DNA of 64,000 bases from Myxococcales bacterium (lineage in GTDB: Bacteria > Myxococcota_A > UBA796 > GCA-2862545), in contig JAHQVJ010000245.1 of assembly GCA_019634415.1 (NCBI GenBank), positions 1-64,000 of the forward strand, read 5' to 3'. This document shows, piece after piece, positions 1 to 9,236 of this stretch (within the stretch, counting starts at the first letter, position 1; the number at the start of each line of letters is the position of its first letter). A model generated the notes under the pieces. The model worked only from the letters and a program-made list of their open reading frames with translations, had not been told where the DNA came from and did not search any database. The position numbers were made by a program, and so were the translations under genes.

Positions 1-118
1 CTCGCCTTCGGCTGCGGGACTTCCGGAATCCCGCGCGACTCCGTCGCGCTACAATTCCCTTGGTCCCTCGCCTTCGGCTGCGGGACTTCCGGAAGGCCCT
101 CCCTACCATTCGCTTGGG
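1..118. repeat. Interspersed 70-bp repeat with flanking partial copies
   Basis: A 70-bp unit at 23-92 recurs in inverted orientation at 27739-27808 with three mismatches. It is flanked here by a partial copy: the second half of the unit is repeated at 1-26. A diverged stretch resembling the first half's end follows at about 104-118. The unit contains a perfect 7-bp inverted repeat (GCGCGAC, TCC, GTCGCGC) at 33-49. It lies inside the 3' part of the ArsR reading frame and keeps that frame open. The pattern suggests a small mobile palindromic element; the family is not recognised. Confidence 0.7.
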
Positions 119-434
119 CCTTCTCGGCAAAGGCCGCGAAGGCAGACAGCTGGCCGCGCCAGAAGGTCTCCACCTCGTCGAGGAAGGCGCGAGGGTCCTC
201 GAAGCCGTGGGGGCTCAAGGAGTAGATGCGCACGCGGTGGTCGCTGGCGTCCACCTCCGCGCGCACCAAGCCTGCGTCGCCCAGCACCCGCAGGTGGCGG
301 CTGGCCGCCGGGCGGGCGATCCCCACGCGCTGTGCGAGCTGGGACGAGCGCACCGGGCCATCGAGCAGCGCCCGGATCAGCGCCAAGCGCACGGGATCTC
401 CGAGGGCCGCGAAGGCGGCTGCGGGATCAGGCAC
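1..434 (-). CDS. ArsR-family HTH transcriptional regulator (partial)
   Basis: The frame opens at a GTG (434) and runs off the left window edge without a stop. The first ~90 residues form a winged-helix HTH: a start resembling DPAAAFAALGDPVRLALIRAL, then SSQLAQRVGIARPAASRHLRVL as recognition region, then a wing (LVRAEVDASDHRVRIYSL). No metal-binding Cys pair is seen, so it belongs with the ArsR-like regulators that control neighbouring enzymes rather than with metal sensors. The start overlaps the upstream VOC gene by 8 nt (GTGCCTGA), which implies translational coupling. The C-terminal ~35 residues come from the interspersed repeat and probably extend or replace the native tail. Confidence 0.8.
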   Translation of the reverse strand, partial: MPDPAAAFAALGDPVRLALIRALLDGPVRSSQLAQRVGIARPAASRHLRVLGDAGLVRAEVDASDHRVRIYSLSPHGFEDPRAFLDEVETFWRGQLSAFAAFAEKAQANGREGLPEVPQPKARDQGNCSATESRGIPEVPQPKA

Positions 435-870
435 CCGGACCCCGCAGGCGCTGCATGAACCACCAGTGGTGCCCCTCGGGATCGCGCGCCAGGTAGGTGC
501 GATCCGCCCAGTGCTCCTCGCCGTAGTCGTGGGTCTCGGGGGCGCACACGATCACCGCACCCGCGGCCTCGGCGGCGGCCGCATGGGCGTCGGCGTCGTC
601 CACGAAGATGCACTGGGCTTGGCTCACGCGCCCATCGAGGCTGCGAGGGCTGGCGCTGGGGATGTCGTGGGCGGCAGCGGCACTGCCGACCATGATCAGG
701 CCGGTCTCGCCGAGGCGCAGCTCGCTGTGCTGGATGGCGCCGTCGTCTCGCTCGATGATCAGCACGGGCTCGAAGCCGAAGGCGGTGCACAGGAAGTCGA
801 TGGCGGCCTTGGCGTCGTCGTAGAACAGCGAGGCGTTGATCCGGGACCAGCCGGGTGGAGGTGGGCGCAC
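427..870 (-). CDS. VOC (glyoxalase/PhnB-like) family protein
   Basis: This protein of about 147 residues has the vicinal oxygen chelate fold signature: INASLFYDDAKAAIDFLCTAFGFEP near the N-terminus, QCIFVDDADAHAAAAEAAGA in the middle, and a C-terminal YLARDPEGHHWWF motif typical of PhnB/YdcJ-like glyoxalases. The start at GTG 870 is preferred because GGGAG (876-880 on the other strand) sits 5 nt upstream. An in-frame ATG at 906 would lie inside the palindromic promoter region. It is the first gene of a two-gene unit with the ArsR regulator. Such ArsR-VOC/AHSA1 pairs are common in actinobacteria and myxobacteria; the substrate is unknown. Confidence 0.8.
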   Translation of the reverse strand: MRPPPPGWSRINASLFYDDAKAAIDFLCTAFGFEPVLIIERDDGAIQHSELRLGETGLIMVGSAAAAHDIPSASPRSLDGRVSQAQCIFVDDADAHAAAAEAAGAVIVCAPETHDYGEEHWADRTYLARDPEGHHWWFMQRLRGPGA

Positions 871-893
871 GGAGTCTCCCAAGTGGTGAGTGT

Positions 894-930
894 TGTATAG
901 AATCATTTCACGATACTGAAATCATTTCAA
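894..930 (-). promoter_or_regulatory. Candidate autoregulated promoter/operator of the VOC-ArsR pair
   Basis: A near-perfect 13-bp palindrome, TGAAATCATTTCA, lies at 917-929, and half of it (ATCATTTCA) is repeated at 902-910. On the minus strand a TATACA-like hexamer lies at 894-899. This is the expected position for an ArsR-family dimer to block transcription of the pair. The AT-rich stretch stands out from the GC-rich surroundings. Confidence 0.45.
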
Positions 931-973
931 GCACCGTCTCTGGGCGGGGCCGTCGTTGCGGCCGCTCCGGGGG

Positions 974-1066
974 GCCAGCTTCGAGTGGGTCAGCGAGCTA
1001 CCCGAGGCCCCCGCCGCCATGGACGACAACCGAGCCAACGGCAAGATGGTCGTCCGCGTTCCGTAG
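974..1066 (+). pseudogene. 3' remnant of a quinone/zinc oxidoreductase-like gene
   Basis: Thirty codons end at a TAG (1064-1066) with the peptide FEWVSELPEAPAAMDDNRANGKMVVRVP (shown here broken by its key parts: FEW..., DDNRANGK, MVVRVP). The NRANGKxVxxV ending matches the C-terminus of NAD(P)H quinone oxidoreductases and zinc-type alcohol dehydrogenases. No homologous sequence or start is seen upstream, where the frame soon reads as low-complexity GC-rich sequence. Read as a decayed 3' end left by a deletion or by movement of neighbouring genes. Confidence 0.4.
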
Positions 1067-1148
1067 GCCTTCCGCGCGTGGTGGGCGCACGGAATGTGCA
1101 GAGAGCGGACGGGGTCTCGACTATCTTCGACGCATGCTGGAGGTCGTC

Positions 1149-1544
1149 ATGAGCATCGCCGTGGCCTTGATGTGGCCAGCCGTCGCCGCCGCCACCCCCA
1201 CCATCACGGGTGAGATCACGGGCTGCAGCGGGGAGCACGTCGTCTACGTGCGACTGTTCGACGAGACCATGTTCGACGAAGGTAGCCAGCCCGTTCAGCA
1301 GGTGGCGGTGACGCCCGAGCAGATCCGCGACGGTCGCTTCGCCTTCCAGCTCCAGCAGACGCCTGGCATCTACGGGATTTCGGTCTACGAGGACGTCAAC
1401 GGCAACGGCAAGCTCGACATGGGATGGTTCGGTCCCAAGGAGCCCTCGCGGCTGTACCGCCGGTTCACGGCATGGCGCAAGCCGCGGTTCTCGGACGTGC
1501 AGTTCGAGCTGACCGCCGATCTCTCGGTGCAGCTGACGCTCTGA
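1149..1544 (+). CDS. Small secreted DUF2141-like protein
   Basis: 131 residues. An N-terminal signal peptide (MSIAVALMWPAVAAA, cleavage after ATA) precedes an all-beta domain with the DUF2141 hallmarks: an opening ITGEITGCSGEHVVYVRLFD, a central PGIYGISVYEDVNGNGKLDMGWFGPKEP and a final strand VQFELTADLSVQLTL. The DxNGNGKLD segment is a characteristic acidic loop in that family. The start at ATG 1149 is supported by GGAGG 6 nt upstream; an in-frame ATG at 1134 lacks this. Function unknown; likely periplasmic or surface located. It stands alone and converges on katG. Confidence 0.7.
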   Translation: MSIAVALMWPAVAAATPTITGEITGCSGEHVVYVRLFDETMFDEGSQPVQQVAVTPEQIRDGRFAFQLQQTPGIYGISVYEDVNGNGKLDMGWFGPKEPSRLYRRFTAWRKPRFSDVQFELTADLSVQLTL

Positions 1545-1557
1545 GCCGAGGCCCGCA

Positions 1558-1587
1558 GACGGGACGAGCCTGTAGGCCCGTCCCGTC
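1558..1587. terminator. Bidirectional terminator hairpin between the DUF2141 gene and katG
   Basis: Arms GACGGGACG (1558-1566) and CGTCCCGTC (1579-1587) pair perfectly, extended by GCC/GGC around a 4-nt loop. The hairpin sits in the 48-bp gap between two convergent genes. There is no strong T-run, as usual in very GC-rich genomes. Confidence 0.6.
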
Positions 1588-1592
1588 GGACA

Positions 1593-3897
<2,305 letters not shown>

Positions 3898-3914
3898 ATG
3901 CTCTCTAATGCCTG

Positions 3915-3929
3915 ATAGTTTGTGGCTAT
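3915..3929. promoter_or_regulatory. OxyR-type binding motif upstream of katG
   Basis: The core ATAG-N7-CTAT of the OxyR consensus occurs exactly once, at 3915-3918 and 3926-3929, between the oxyR stop and the katG start. The flanking half-sites of the full tetramer motif are only partly matched. It lies about 140 bp upstream of the katG start codon and just beyond the 3' end of oxyR. Confidence 0.6.
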
Positions 3930-3950
3930 ATTAGAAGGAGAAACTCGTTT

Positions 3951-4898
3951 TCAGTCCGTTCTAACCGGGAGGATCTCCCCTTCGCCCGGATCCCTCGGCA
4001 AGGATCGCGGAGCGCAGTCACGCACGGCCGCCTCGATGGCTGTCAGGATCGACGTCTTCCACTGGGCGCGATGGGCGATCAGGCTCACCTCGCGGGTGGG
4101 CGTGTGGCCCGCGAAGGCGCGGATCTGCTGGGTGCGCACCGACTTCGGCAGGGTGCGGGCGTAGGTCTCGGGCACCAGGGTGAAGCCGCCCGCGGCGTCG
4201 ATGAGGGCTCGCAGCGTCTCGAAGCTTCCGCCGTCGAAGCGCACGGCCGACAGGATGGTGCGCACGTGAGGGCCGCACAGGTGCACGACCTGGTTGCGCA
4301 CACAGTGGCCGTCCTCCAGCAGCCACAGGTCTCCGCGGTCGATGTCCTCGAGCTGGACCTCGCTGCCCGTGAGCAGGGGAGAGTCGGGGTGCGCATAGAC
4401 GTAGAAGGGATCGTAGAACAGCACGCGCCGCTGCAGGGTGGGCTCCCCGAGGGGCGTGGCGAGGATGGCGCCGTCCACTCGCTGCGCGCCGATCTGCTCC
4501 ACCACGATGTCGGTGGGGCGCTCCACCACGCGTAGCTCCACCTGGGGGCAGCGCTGGCAGAACGTCTGCAGGAAGTAGGGCAGCACGTACGGGGCGAGGG
4601 TGGGGATGACGGCCAAGGTGAACGGCCCCGTGGGGGTGTCCAGCTCTCCGGTGGCGGCCAGCAACCGCTCGTGGGCGGCCAGCACCTCGAGGGCGCGGGA
4701 GATGATCGCGCGACCTGGCGTGGTGGGCGCGATGGGCTTGCTCTGCCGGTCGAACAGCGCGACCCCGAGCTCGTGCTCGGCCTTCTGGATCTGGCCCGAC
4801 AGCGTGGGCTGCGACACGCCACACTCAGCGGCGGCGCGCCCGAAGTGCCCCGTGCGCTGCAGGGCGACGATGTAGGACAGCTGCGTGAGCGTAGGCAC
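3951..4898 (-). CDS. oxyR: LysR-family peroxide sensor OxyR
   Basis: 315 residues. An N-terminal LysR winged HTH (TLTQLSYIVALQRTGHFGRAAAECGVSQPTLSGQI) is followed by a type-2 periplasmic-binding-like sensor domain. The redox pair is C199 and C208 in the motif GHCVRNQVVHLC, identical in spacing and numbering to the E. coli protein, so H2O2 sensing through a disulfide is very likely. Start GTG 4898 is chosen because GAGGAG lies just upstream and it gives the family N-terminus; a longer frame begins at 4958. It lies upstream of katG in the same direction and is divergent from the dienelactone hydrolase gene. Confidence 0.93.
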   Translation of the reverse strand: MPTLTQLSYIVALQRTGHFGRAAAECGVSQPTLSGQIQKAEHELGVALFDRQSKPIAPTTPGRAIISRALEVLAAHERLLAATGELDTPTGPFTLAVIPTLAPYVLPYFLQTFCQRCPQVELRVVERPTDIVVEQIGAQRVDGAILATPLGEPTLQRRVLFYDPFYVYAHPDSPLLTGSEVQLEDIDRGDLWLLEDGHCVRNQVVHLCGPHVRTILSAVRFDGGSFETLRALIDAAGGFTLVPETYARTLPKSVRTQQIRAFAGHTPTREVSLIAHRAQWKTSILTAIEAAVRDCAPRSLPRDPGEGEILPVRTD

Positions 4899-4944
4899 GT
4901 CCGACTCCTCGCGGACCTGTACTGCCAAAGGACGTGGGTCCGCT

Positions 4945-5745
4945 ATGCTGCTGCGCATGGTGGCACTGGCTGGCTACGAGGAGGAGCCCTTCACCCACGC
5001 GGGCATCACGCGCCCCGTGTACTGGCGAGGGGAGGGGCCTGGTGTGGTGGTGGTGCACGAGATCCCGGGGATCACACCGCCGGTGAAGGCCTTCGCCGAC
5101 CGGGTGGTTCGGGAGGGCTACACCGTGGCGATGCCGTCGCTGTTCGGCACGCCGGGGCGCGCCGACTCCCCGGGCTACACCGTGCAGACCGTGCTGTCGG
5201 GCTGCATCCGTCGGGAGTTCGCGGTGTGGTCGCGCAACGCCGCGAGCCCCATCACCGAGTGGCTGCGCGCCTTGAGTCGTCGGCTGCACGAGCGCGCGGG
5301 AGGGCCCGGGGTGGGGGCGGTGGGCATGTGCTTCACCGGAAACTTCGCCCTGGCGATGATGGTGGAGCCCGCCATGCGAGCGCCGGTGCTGAGCCAGCCG
5401 AGCCTGCCCTTCGGGTTGACGCGATCCCATCGGGCAGCGCTGCACCTGTCGCAGGCCGATCTGACCACGGTGCGACGGCGGCTGGTGGACGAAGGGGGCC
5501 GCGCCCTGGCCTTGCGCTTCAGCCACGACTGGATGTGTCCACGGGCCCGCTTCGACACCCTGCAGCGCGAGCTCGGCGACCAGCTCGAGGTGGTGGAGCT
5601 GGACTCGGGGCCCGGCAATGCGTTCGGGATCTCGCGCACGGCGCACTCGGTGCTCACCCGCGACTTCCTCGACCAGGAGGGCCACCCCACGCGTCACGCC
5701 CTGGACCGTGTGCTGGCCTTGTTCGCGGAGCGGTTGCGGACCTGA
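4945..5745 (+). CDS. Dienelactone hydrolase family protein
   Basis: 266 residues with the alpha/beta-hydrolase fold of dienelactone hydrolases. The catalytic Cys lies in GMCFTGNFAL, the family's GxCxxG elbow, and an early VVVVHEIPGITP motif forms the oxyanion strand; a late Asp/His pair is less clear. Start at ATG 4945 or 4957 cannot be separated; no strong ribosome site is present. Family members hydrolyse dienelactone or unrelated esters, and no chlorocatechol genes are nearby, so the substrate is unknown. It is divergent from oxyR with 46 bp between the start codons. Confidence 0.8.
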   Translation: MLLRMVALAGYEEEPFTHAGITRPVYWRGEGPGVVVVHEIPGITPPVKAFADRVVREGYTVAMPSLFGTPGRADSPGYTVQTVLSGCIRREFAVWSRNAASPITEWLRALSRRLHERAGGPGVGAVGMCFTGNFALAMMVEPAMRAPVLSQPSLPFGLTRSHRAALHLSQADLTTVRRRLVDEGGRALALRFSHDWMCPRARFDTLQRELGDQLEVVELDSGPGNAFGISRTAHSVLTRDFLDQEGHPTRHALDRVLALFAERLRT

Positions 5746-5751
5746 GCTCGT

Positions 5752-6834
5752 TCAGTCGGTGCCCGCCACGTGAGCGCGGAGGGCGGGGAGCCGCGCCGTG
5801 GGAACCAGCACGATGAGCACGGTGCCCTCGGTCAGTGGGGTGTCTGGAGGGGGGTTGACGGTCAGGGCTCCGTCGGCGGTGCGTGTGGCGAGCACCAGGG
5901 CGTCGGCAGCGGTGCGCAGCCCCGCCTCGCGCAACAACGCGCCGTCCACCTTGCCGCGGCTGCCCACCACCACCTCCTCGATGCGTCGTGGCTGCTCGGG
6001 ATCACGCCCCAGCGACTCCAGGAACTGCAGCACGTTGGGACGCGTCATCTCGAGCGCGAGGCGGCGTCCGCCGATGTGTGCTGGCGCCACCACCGCCTCC
6101 GCCCCCACGCGCTGCAGCTTGGTCACGTTGTCGCTGTCGACCGCCTTCGCCACCACGCGCACCCGATCCGACAGCGCCCGGGCGGCCACGGTCACGAACA
6201 GGTTGTCGCGATCCGACGTGAGCGCTGCGATGAGGCCGCTGGCCCGGCGGATCCCTGCGGCCTCGAGCACCGCGTCTTCCGTGGCGTCGCCCACCACGCA
6301 GGCAAGCTCCGACAGCTTCAGCTCCTGGCGCACGCGCTCGATCCGGTCCCGATCCCGGTCGATCACCACCACGTCGTGGCGGGCGGCGATCAGCTCCTCG
6401 GCTACGTGCACGCCGGTGGTGCCGGCACCGCACAGGATCACGTGATCGTGTAGGTCGTCGAGGACCCGGGTCATGGCGCGCCTCCGCAGCACTCCGCGCA
6501 GATCGCCGTCCACGATCAAGGCGGTCAAGGTGGAGCCAAAGTACAGCAGCGTGCCGCTGCCGAAGAGGATCAGGAGCCCCGTCCATGCCCGCGCGCCAGG
6601 CACGGCGTCCATGCCGGGAAGGGTCTCACCGAAGCCCACCGTGGACAAGGTGATCACCGCCATGTACAGGCACTGGCCGAAGGACCAGCGCCCTGAGCCG
6701 ATCAGCAGGAAGCCGAGGGCACCGCCGACGATGGCCAGCCCCATCAGCGCGAGCCCCAGGTAGAGCCGGCTCAGCAGCGCACGATGCGGGTCATCGTCGG
6801 TGCCTGGGGGCGCCCCTTCCTGCGTCGGCCACAT
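5752..6834 (-). CDS. Potassium channel protein with RCK/TrkA domains
   Basis: 360 residues. Two transmembrane helices flank a pore helix and selectivity filter: LYLGLALMGLAIVGGALGFLL (TM1), ITLSTVGFGE (filter TVGFGE) and WTGLLILFGSGTLLYFGSTL (TM2). Then comes an RCK N domain with a Rossmann opening (HVILCGAGTTGVHVAEELI, then VVVIDRDRDRIE) and a C-terminal TrkA_C domain. This is the MthK/Kch-like layout of ligand-gated K+ channels in the inner membrane. Start ATG 6834 is preferred over a longer frame because TM1 then follows a short hydrophilic N-terminus. It converges with the hydrolase gene, 6 bp apart. Confidence 0.88.
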   Translation of the reverse strand: MWPTQEGAPPGTDDDPHRALLSRLYLGLALMGLAIVGGALGFLLIGSGRWSFGQCLYMAVITLSTVGFGETLPGMDAVPGARAWTGLLILFGSGTLLYFGSTLTALIVDGDLRGVLRRRAMTRVLDDLHDHVILCGAGTTGVHVAEELIAARHDVVVIDRDRDRIERVRQELKLSELACVVGDATEDAVLEAAGIRRASGLIAALTSDRDNLFVTVAARALSDRVRVVAKAVDSDNVTKLQRVGAEAVVAPAHIGGRRLALEMTRPNVLQFLESLGRDPEQPRRIEEVVVGSRGKVDGALLREAGLRTAADALVLATRTADGALTVNPPPDTPLTEGTVLIVLVPTARLPALRAHVAGTD

Positions 6835-6897
6835 GGTGCGGATCTCCGGAAACGCACCTAGGCGCCTGCCTCGGCTTCGTCCATGGGGCGGCAGAAA

Positions 6898-6918
6898 CAT
6901 ACCATGTGTTATGGTATG
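6898..6918. promoter_or_regulatory. Perfect palindrome: putative TetR operator
   Basis: Arms CATACCAT (6898-6905) and ATGGTATG (6911-6918) are perfectly inverted around GTGTT. The site is immediately upstream of the ribosome site of a membrane-protein gene that is cotranscribed with a TetR regulator, the usual place for autorepression. Confidence 0.65.
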
Positions 6919-6933
6919 TAAAAGGAGAGAGGG

Positions 6934-7302
6934 ATGAACGTCGCGTTCGTCGTTGCTGCGTTGATCAGCACCTTCACCTGGGGGCTGCACACCTTCGTCG
7001 GGAGCCCGCAGATCGCGCGGCCCTTGCTGGAAAGCGAGCTGCCGCCGGTGCCGCGCTACACCAACTACTACTGCTGGCACATCGTCACGTTGGTGCTGGC
7101 GGCGATGAGCCTGGGCTTCGGCTACGCTGCGGTCCGGCCAGAGGGGTGGGACGTGGCGGTGGGACTCACGGTGCTGTCGCTGGCGTTCGCGGTGTGGTCG
7201 TTGGTGCTGGTGTTCACGTCGCGGCGCTCGCCCTGGGAGCTGCCGCAGTGGACCCTGTTCTTCGGGGTGTCGGCGGCGGGGCTGGTGGGCGTGCTGGGGT
7301 GA
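6934..7302 (+). CDS. Small four-helix membrane protein, function unknown
   Basis: 122 residues with four hydrophobic segments: FVVAALISTFTWGLHTFVG, a second after YYCWHIVTLVLAAMSLGFGYAA, VAVGLTVLSLAFAVWSLVLVF and TLFFGVSAAGLVGVLG. There is no cleavable signal and no catalytic motif. GGAGAGAGGG precedes the ATG. Its stop overlaps the start of the TetR gene by 4 nt (GTGA), and a palindromic operator precedes it, so the pair is an autoregulated unit. Family unrecognised; it resembles small integral membrane proteins of about 120 residues often annotated as hypothetical. Confidence 0.75.
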   Translation: MNVAFVVAALISTFTWGLHTFVGSPQIARPLLESELPPVPRYTNYYCWHIVTLVLAAMSLGFGYAAVRPEGWDVAVGLTVLSLAFAVWSLVLVFTSRRSPWELPQWTLFFGVSAAGLVGVLG

Positions 7303-7820
7303 GTCGATTTCGTCGTGAGGACTGGCTGGAGCTGGGGCTCCGGGTGCTCGGTGATCGGGGGCCGGACGGGCTCACGGTACGCGCGCTGTGCGAGGCCGCG
7401 GGGCGCACCCGAGGCTCGCTGTACCACCACTTCGCCGATCACGATGCTCTGCTGTCGGCGCTCGTGGAGCACTGGGCGCAGCGGGACACCCAGGCCCTCA
7501 TCGATGCGGTGGGGACCGAGGGCGACGCTCGTACGCTCAACGATCTGGCGCTCGCGCTGGATCTGGACGTCGAGGTGGGGATGCGCCGCCTGGCGGCGAA
7601 GGCGGAGTGGCTGCGAGCCGCGGTGGGGGAGGTGGACCAAGCGCGCATCGCCTTCCTCACAGCGCTGCACCGACCCCGCCACGGTGGGGACGCACAGGTG
7701 GTGGCGAGGGTGGAGTACGCGGCGTTCCTGGGCTTCCAGCAGCTCGAGCCGCGGCCGAGTGCGGAGGAGATGCGGGCCCTGTATCGACGCTTCGAGGAGC
7801 TGATCCGCCGCGAAGGCTGA
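7299..7820 (+). CDS. TetR-family transcriptional regulator
   Basis: 173 residues. The HTH is clear: FRREDWLELGLRVLGDRGPDGLTVRALCEAAGRTRGSLYHHFADHDALLSAL, the TetR pattern with YHHF after the recognition helix. The C-terminal ligand domain is short. The GTG start at 7299 overlaps the previous gene's stop (GTGA), so the two are translationally coupled. It probably represses the pair through the palindrome at 6898-6918. The ligand is unknown. Confidence 0.88.
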   Translation: MSRFRREDWLELGLRVLGDRGPDGLTVRALCEAAGRTRGSLYHHFADHDALLSALVEHWAQRDTQALIDAVGTEGDARTLNDLALALDLDVEVGMRRLAAKAEWLRAAVGEVDQARIAFLTALHRPRHGGDAQVVARVEYAAFLGFQQLEPRPSAEEMRALYRRFEELIRREG

Positions 7821-7823
7821 CGC

Positions 7824-9173
7824 TCACTGCATGCGCTCCACCAGGGAGCGAAGCTCGTCGCTGAGCCTCTCGAGCTGCTGCTGCTCCATGGGGGTGAGCG
7901 GTCCGAGCAGCAGGTCCTCGGACTCGTCCTCGGGGGAGGGACCCACGGAGCGGAGCTCCAGGGTGCCCTGCACGGCGTCCTCGACGAGCTTGTGGGTGCC
8001 GTCGGTGATCATCCGCTTGTCGGTGGTGGGCGCCGCCGATCCGGCGGGACCGAACAGCTCGGCGTAGGCGGTGGCGCGCAGCGGGCTGGAGGCTCGGCCC
8101 TCGAGGTACGGCATCAGGCTCACGCCGTCCAGCACGTGGTCGTCCTTGATGCGTGCCCCCACCAGGTCTGCCACCGTGGGGTAGAGGTCGACGAGGTGCG
8201 CCAGGTCGTGAACCACGGTGCCCTCGGCGCTCACCCCCGCGCCGCTGATGATCAGGGGCACGCGCACGCCGCCGTCGTACAGCGAGCCCTTGGCGCCGAC
8301 GGTCTCCCACCCTGGTGCGCCCACGCGTCCGTCGGTGCCGTTGTCGCCCACCACGATCACCGTGGTCTGCGCTGCTGTGGCGGGATCCAGCGACGCGAGG
8401 AGCCGTCCGATCTCGGTGTCGGCGGCCTCGATCATGGCGCGAAAGAGGGTGTGCCTGTCCTCCTCGCCCTCGACGGCGGTCGTCTGCAGATCCGTCGGGG
8501 GCACGTGCAGAGGGATGTGGGCGGCGTGCAGCGGCAGGTAGATCAGGAAGGGATCTCCGTTGTCCTCGATGGCCTGCAGCACGTCGTCCACCACGGCGCT
8601 GGTGTGGTAGCCGTCGACGTGTCGCACCTCGCCGTCGCGGACTTCCTCCCAGTGGAAGAAGTCGTGGCGATGGGGCGGGTCGTTCTCCATGGCGATCCCG
8701 ATGTTCTCCACCGTGGTCACGTGGTGGTCGAAGCCCACGGAGCGTGGATGGGCCCGCACGCCGCGGGTGCTACGGGTGGCGAGGTGCCACTTGCCGTAGA
8801 CGCCGGTCCAGTAGGCATCGGAGGCCCGTCGCGCGATCAGCTCCGGCAGGGTGATCTCGCTGCGGGGAAGGTCGTGTTCGGCTCTCTCGAAGGGGATGTT
8901 GGTGCCCAGGCCGGTGCGCCGACCGTGTCGGCCGGTGAGCAGCGCCTGACGGCTGGAGGCGCAGACGGGGTAGGCGTAGGCCTGGGTGAAGCGGACACCC
9001 TGGTCGGCCAGCCCATCGAGCACCGGGGTGTGGGCGGGCTCGGCGAGCAGCTGTGAGCTGCCGAGGGCCTCGACGCCGACGTCGTCGAGCAGCACGATCA
9101 GGACGTTGTCGCCAGGGGGCGCCGAGCCACCGCACGCCCACGCCGTAAGGCTCCACAGCCACACTCTGCCCAT
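7824..9173 (-). CDS. Secreted or lipid-anchored sulfatase
   Basis: 449 residues of the alkaline phosphatase/sulfatase superfamily. The N-terminus (MGRVWLWSLTAWACGGSAPP) is a signal, possibly a lipobox at TAWAC. The metal site opens with NVLIVLLDDVGVEALG, and CASSRQALLTGRHGRR contains the CxxxR formylglycine motif (Cys type), so a formylglycine-generating enzyme is needed. VVGDNGTDG supplies later metal ligands. Expected to cleave sulfate esters outside the cytoplasm. It lies tail-to-tail with the TetR gene, 3 bp apart. Confidence 0.88.
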   Translation of the reverse strand: MGRVWLWSLTAWACGGSAPPGDNVLIVLLDDVGVEALGSSQLLAEPAHTPVLDGLADQGVRFTQAYAYPVCASSRQALLTGRHGRRTGLGTNIPFERAEHDLPRSEITLPELIARRASDAYWTGVYGKWHLATRSTRGVRAHPRSVGFDHHVTTVENIGIAMENDPPHRHDFFHWEEVRDGEVRHVDGYHTSAVVDDVLQAIEDNGDPFLIYLPLHAAHIPLHVPPTDLQTTAVEGEEDRHTLFRAMIEAADTEIGRLLASLDPATAAQTTVIVVGDNGTDGRVGAPGWETVGAKGSLYDGGVRVPLIISGAGVSAEGTVVHDLAHLVDLYPTVADLVGARIKDDHVLDGVSLMPYLEGRASSPLRATAYAELFGPAGSAAPTTDKRMITDGTHKLVEDAVQGTLELRSVGPSPEDESEDLLLGPLTPMEQQQLERLSDELRSLVERMQ

Positions 9174-9236
9174 GCCGCGCCTCCACTGCAGTGTGACTGC
9201 AGATGCGCGGGCCCGCCCGAATGGATCACGTCGACG

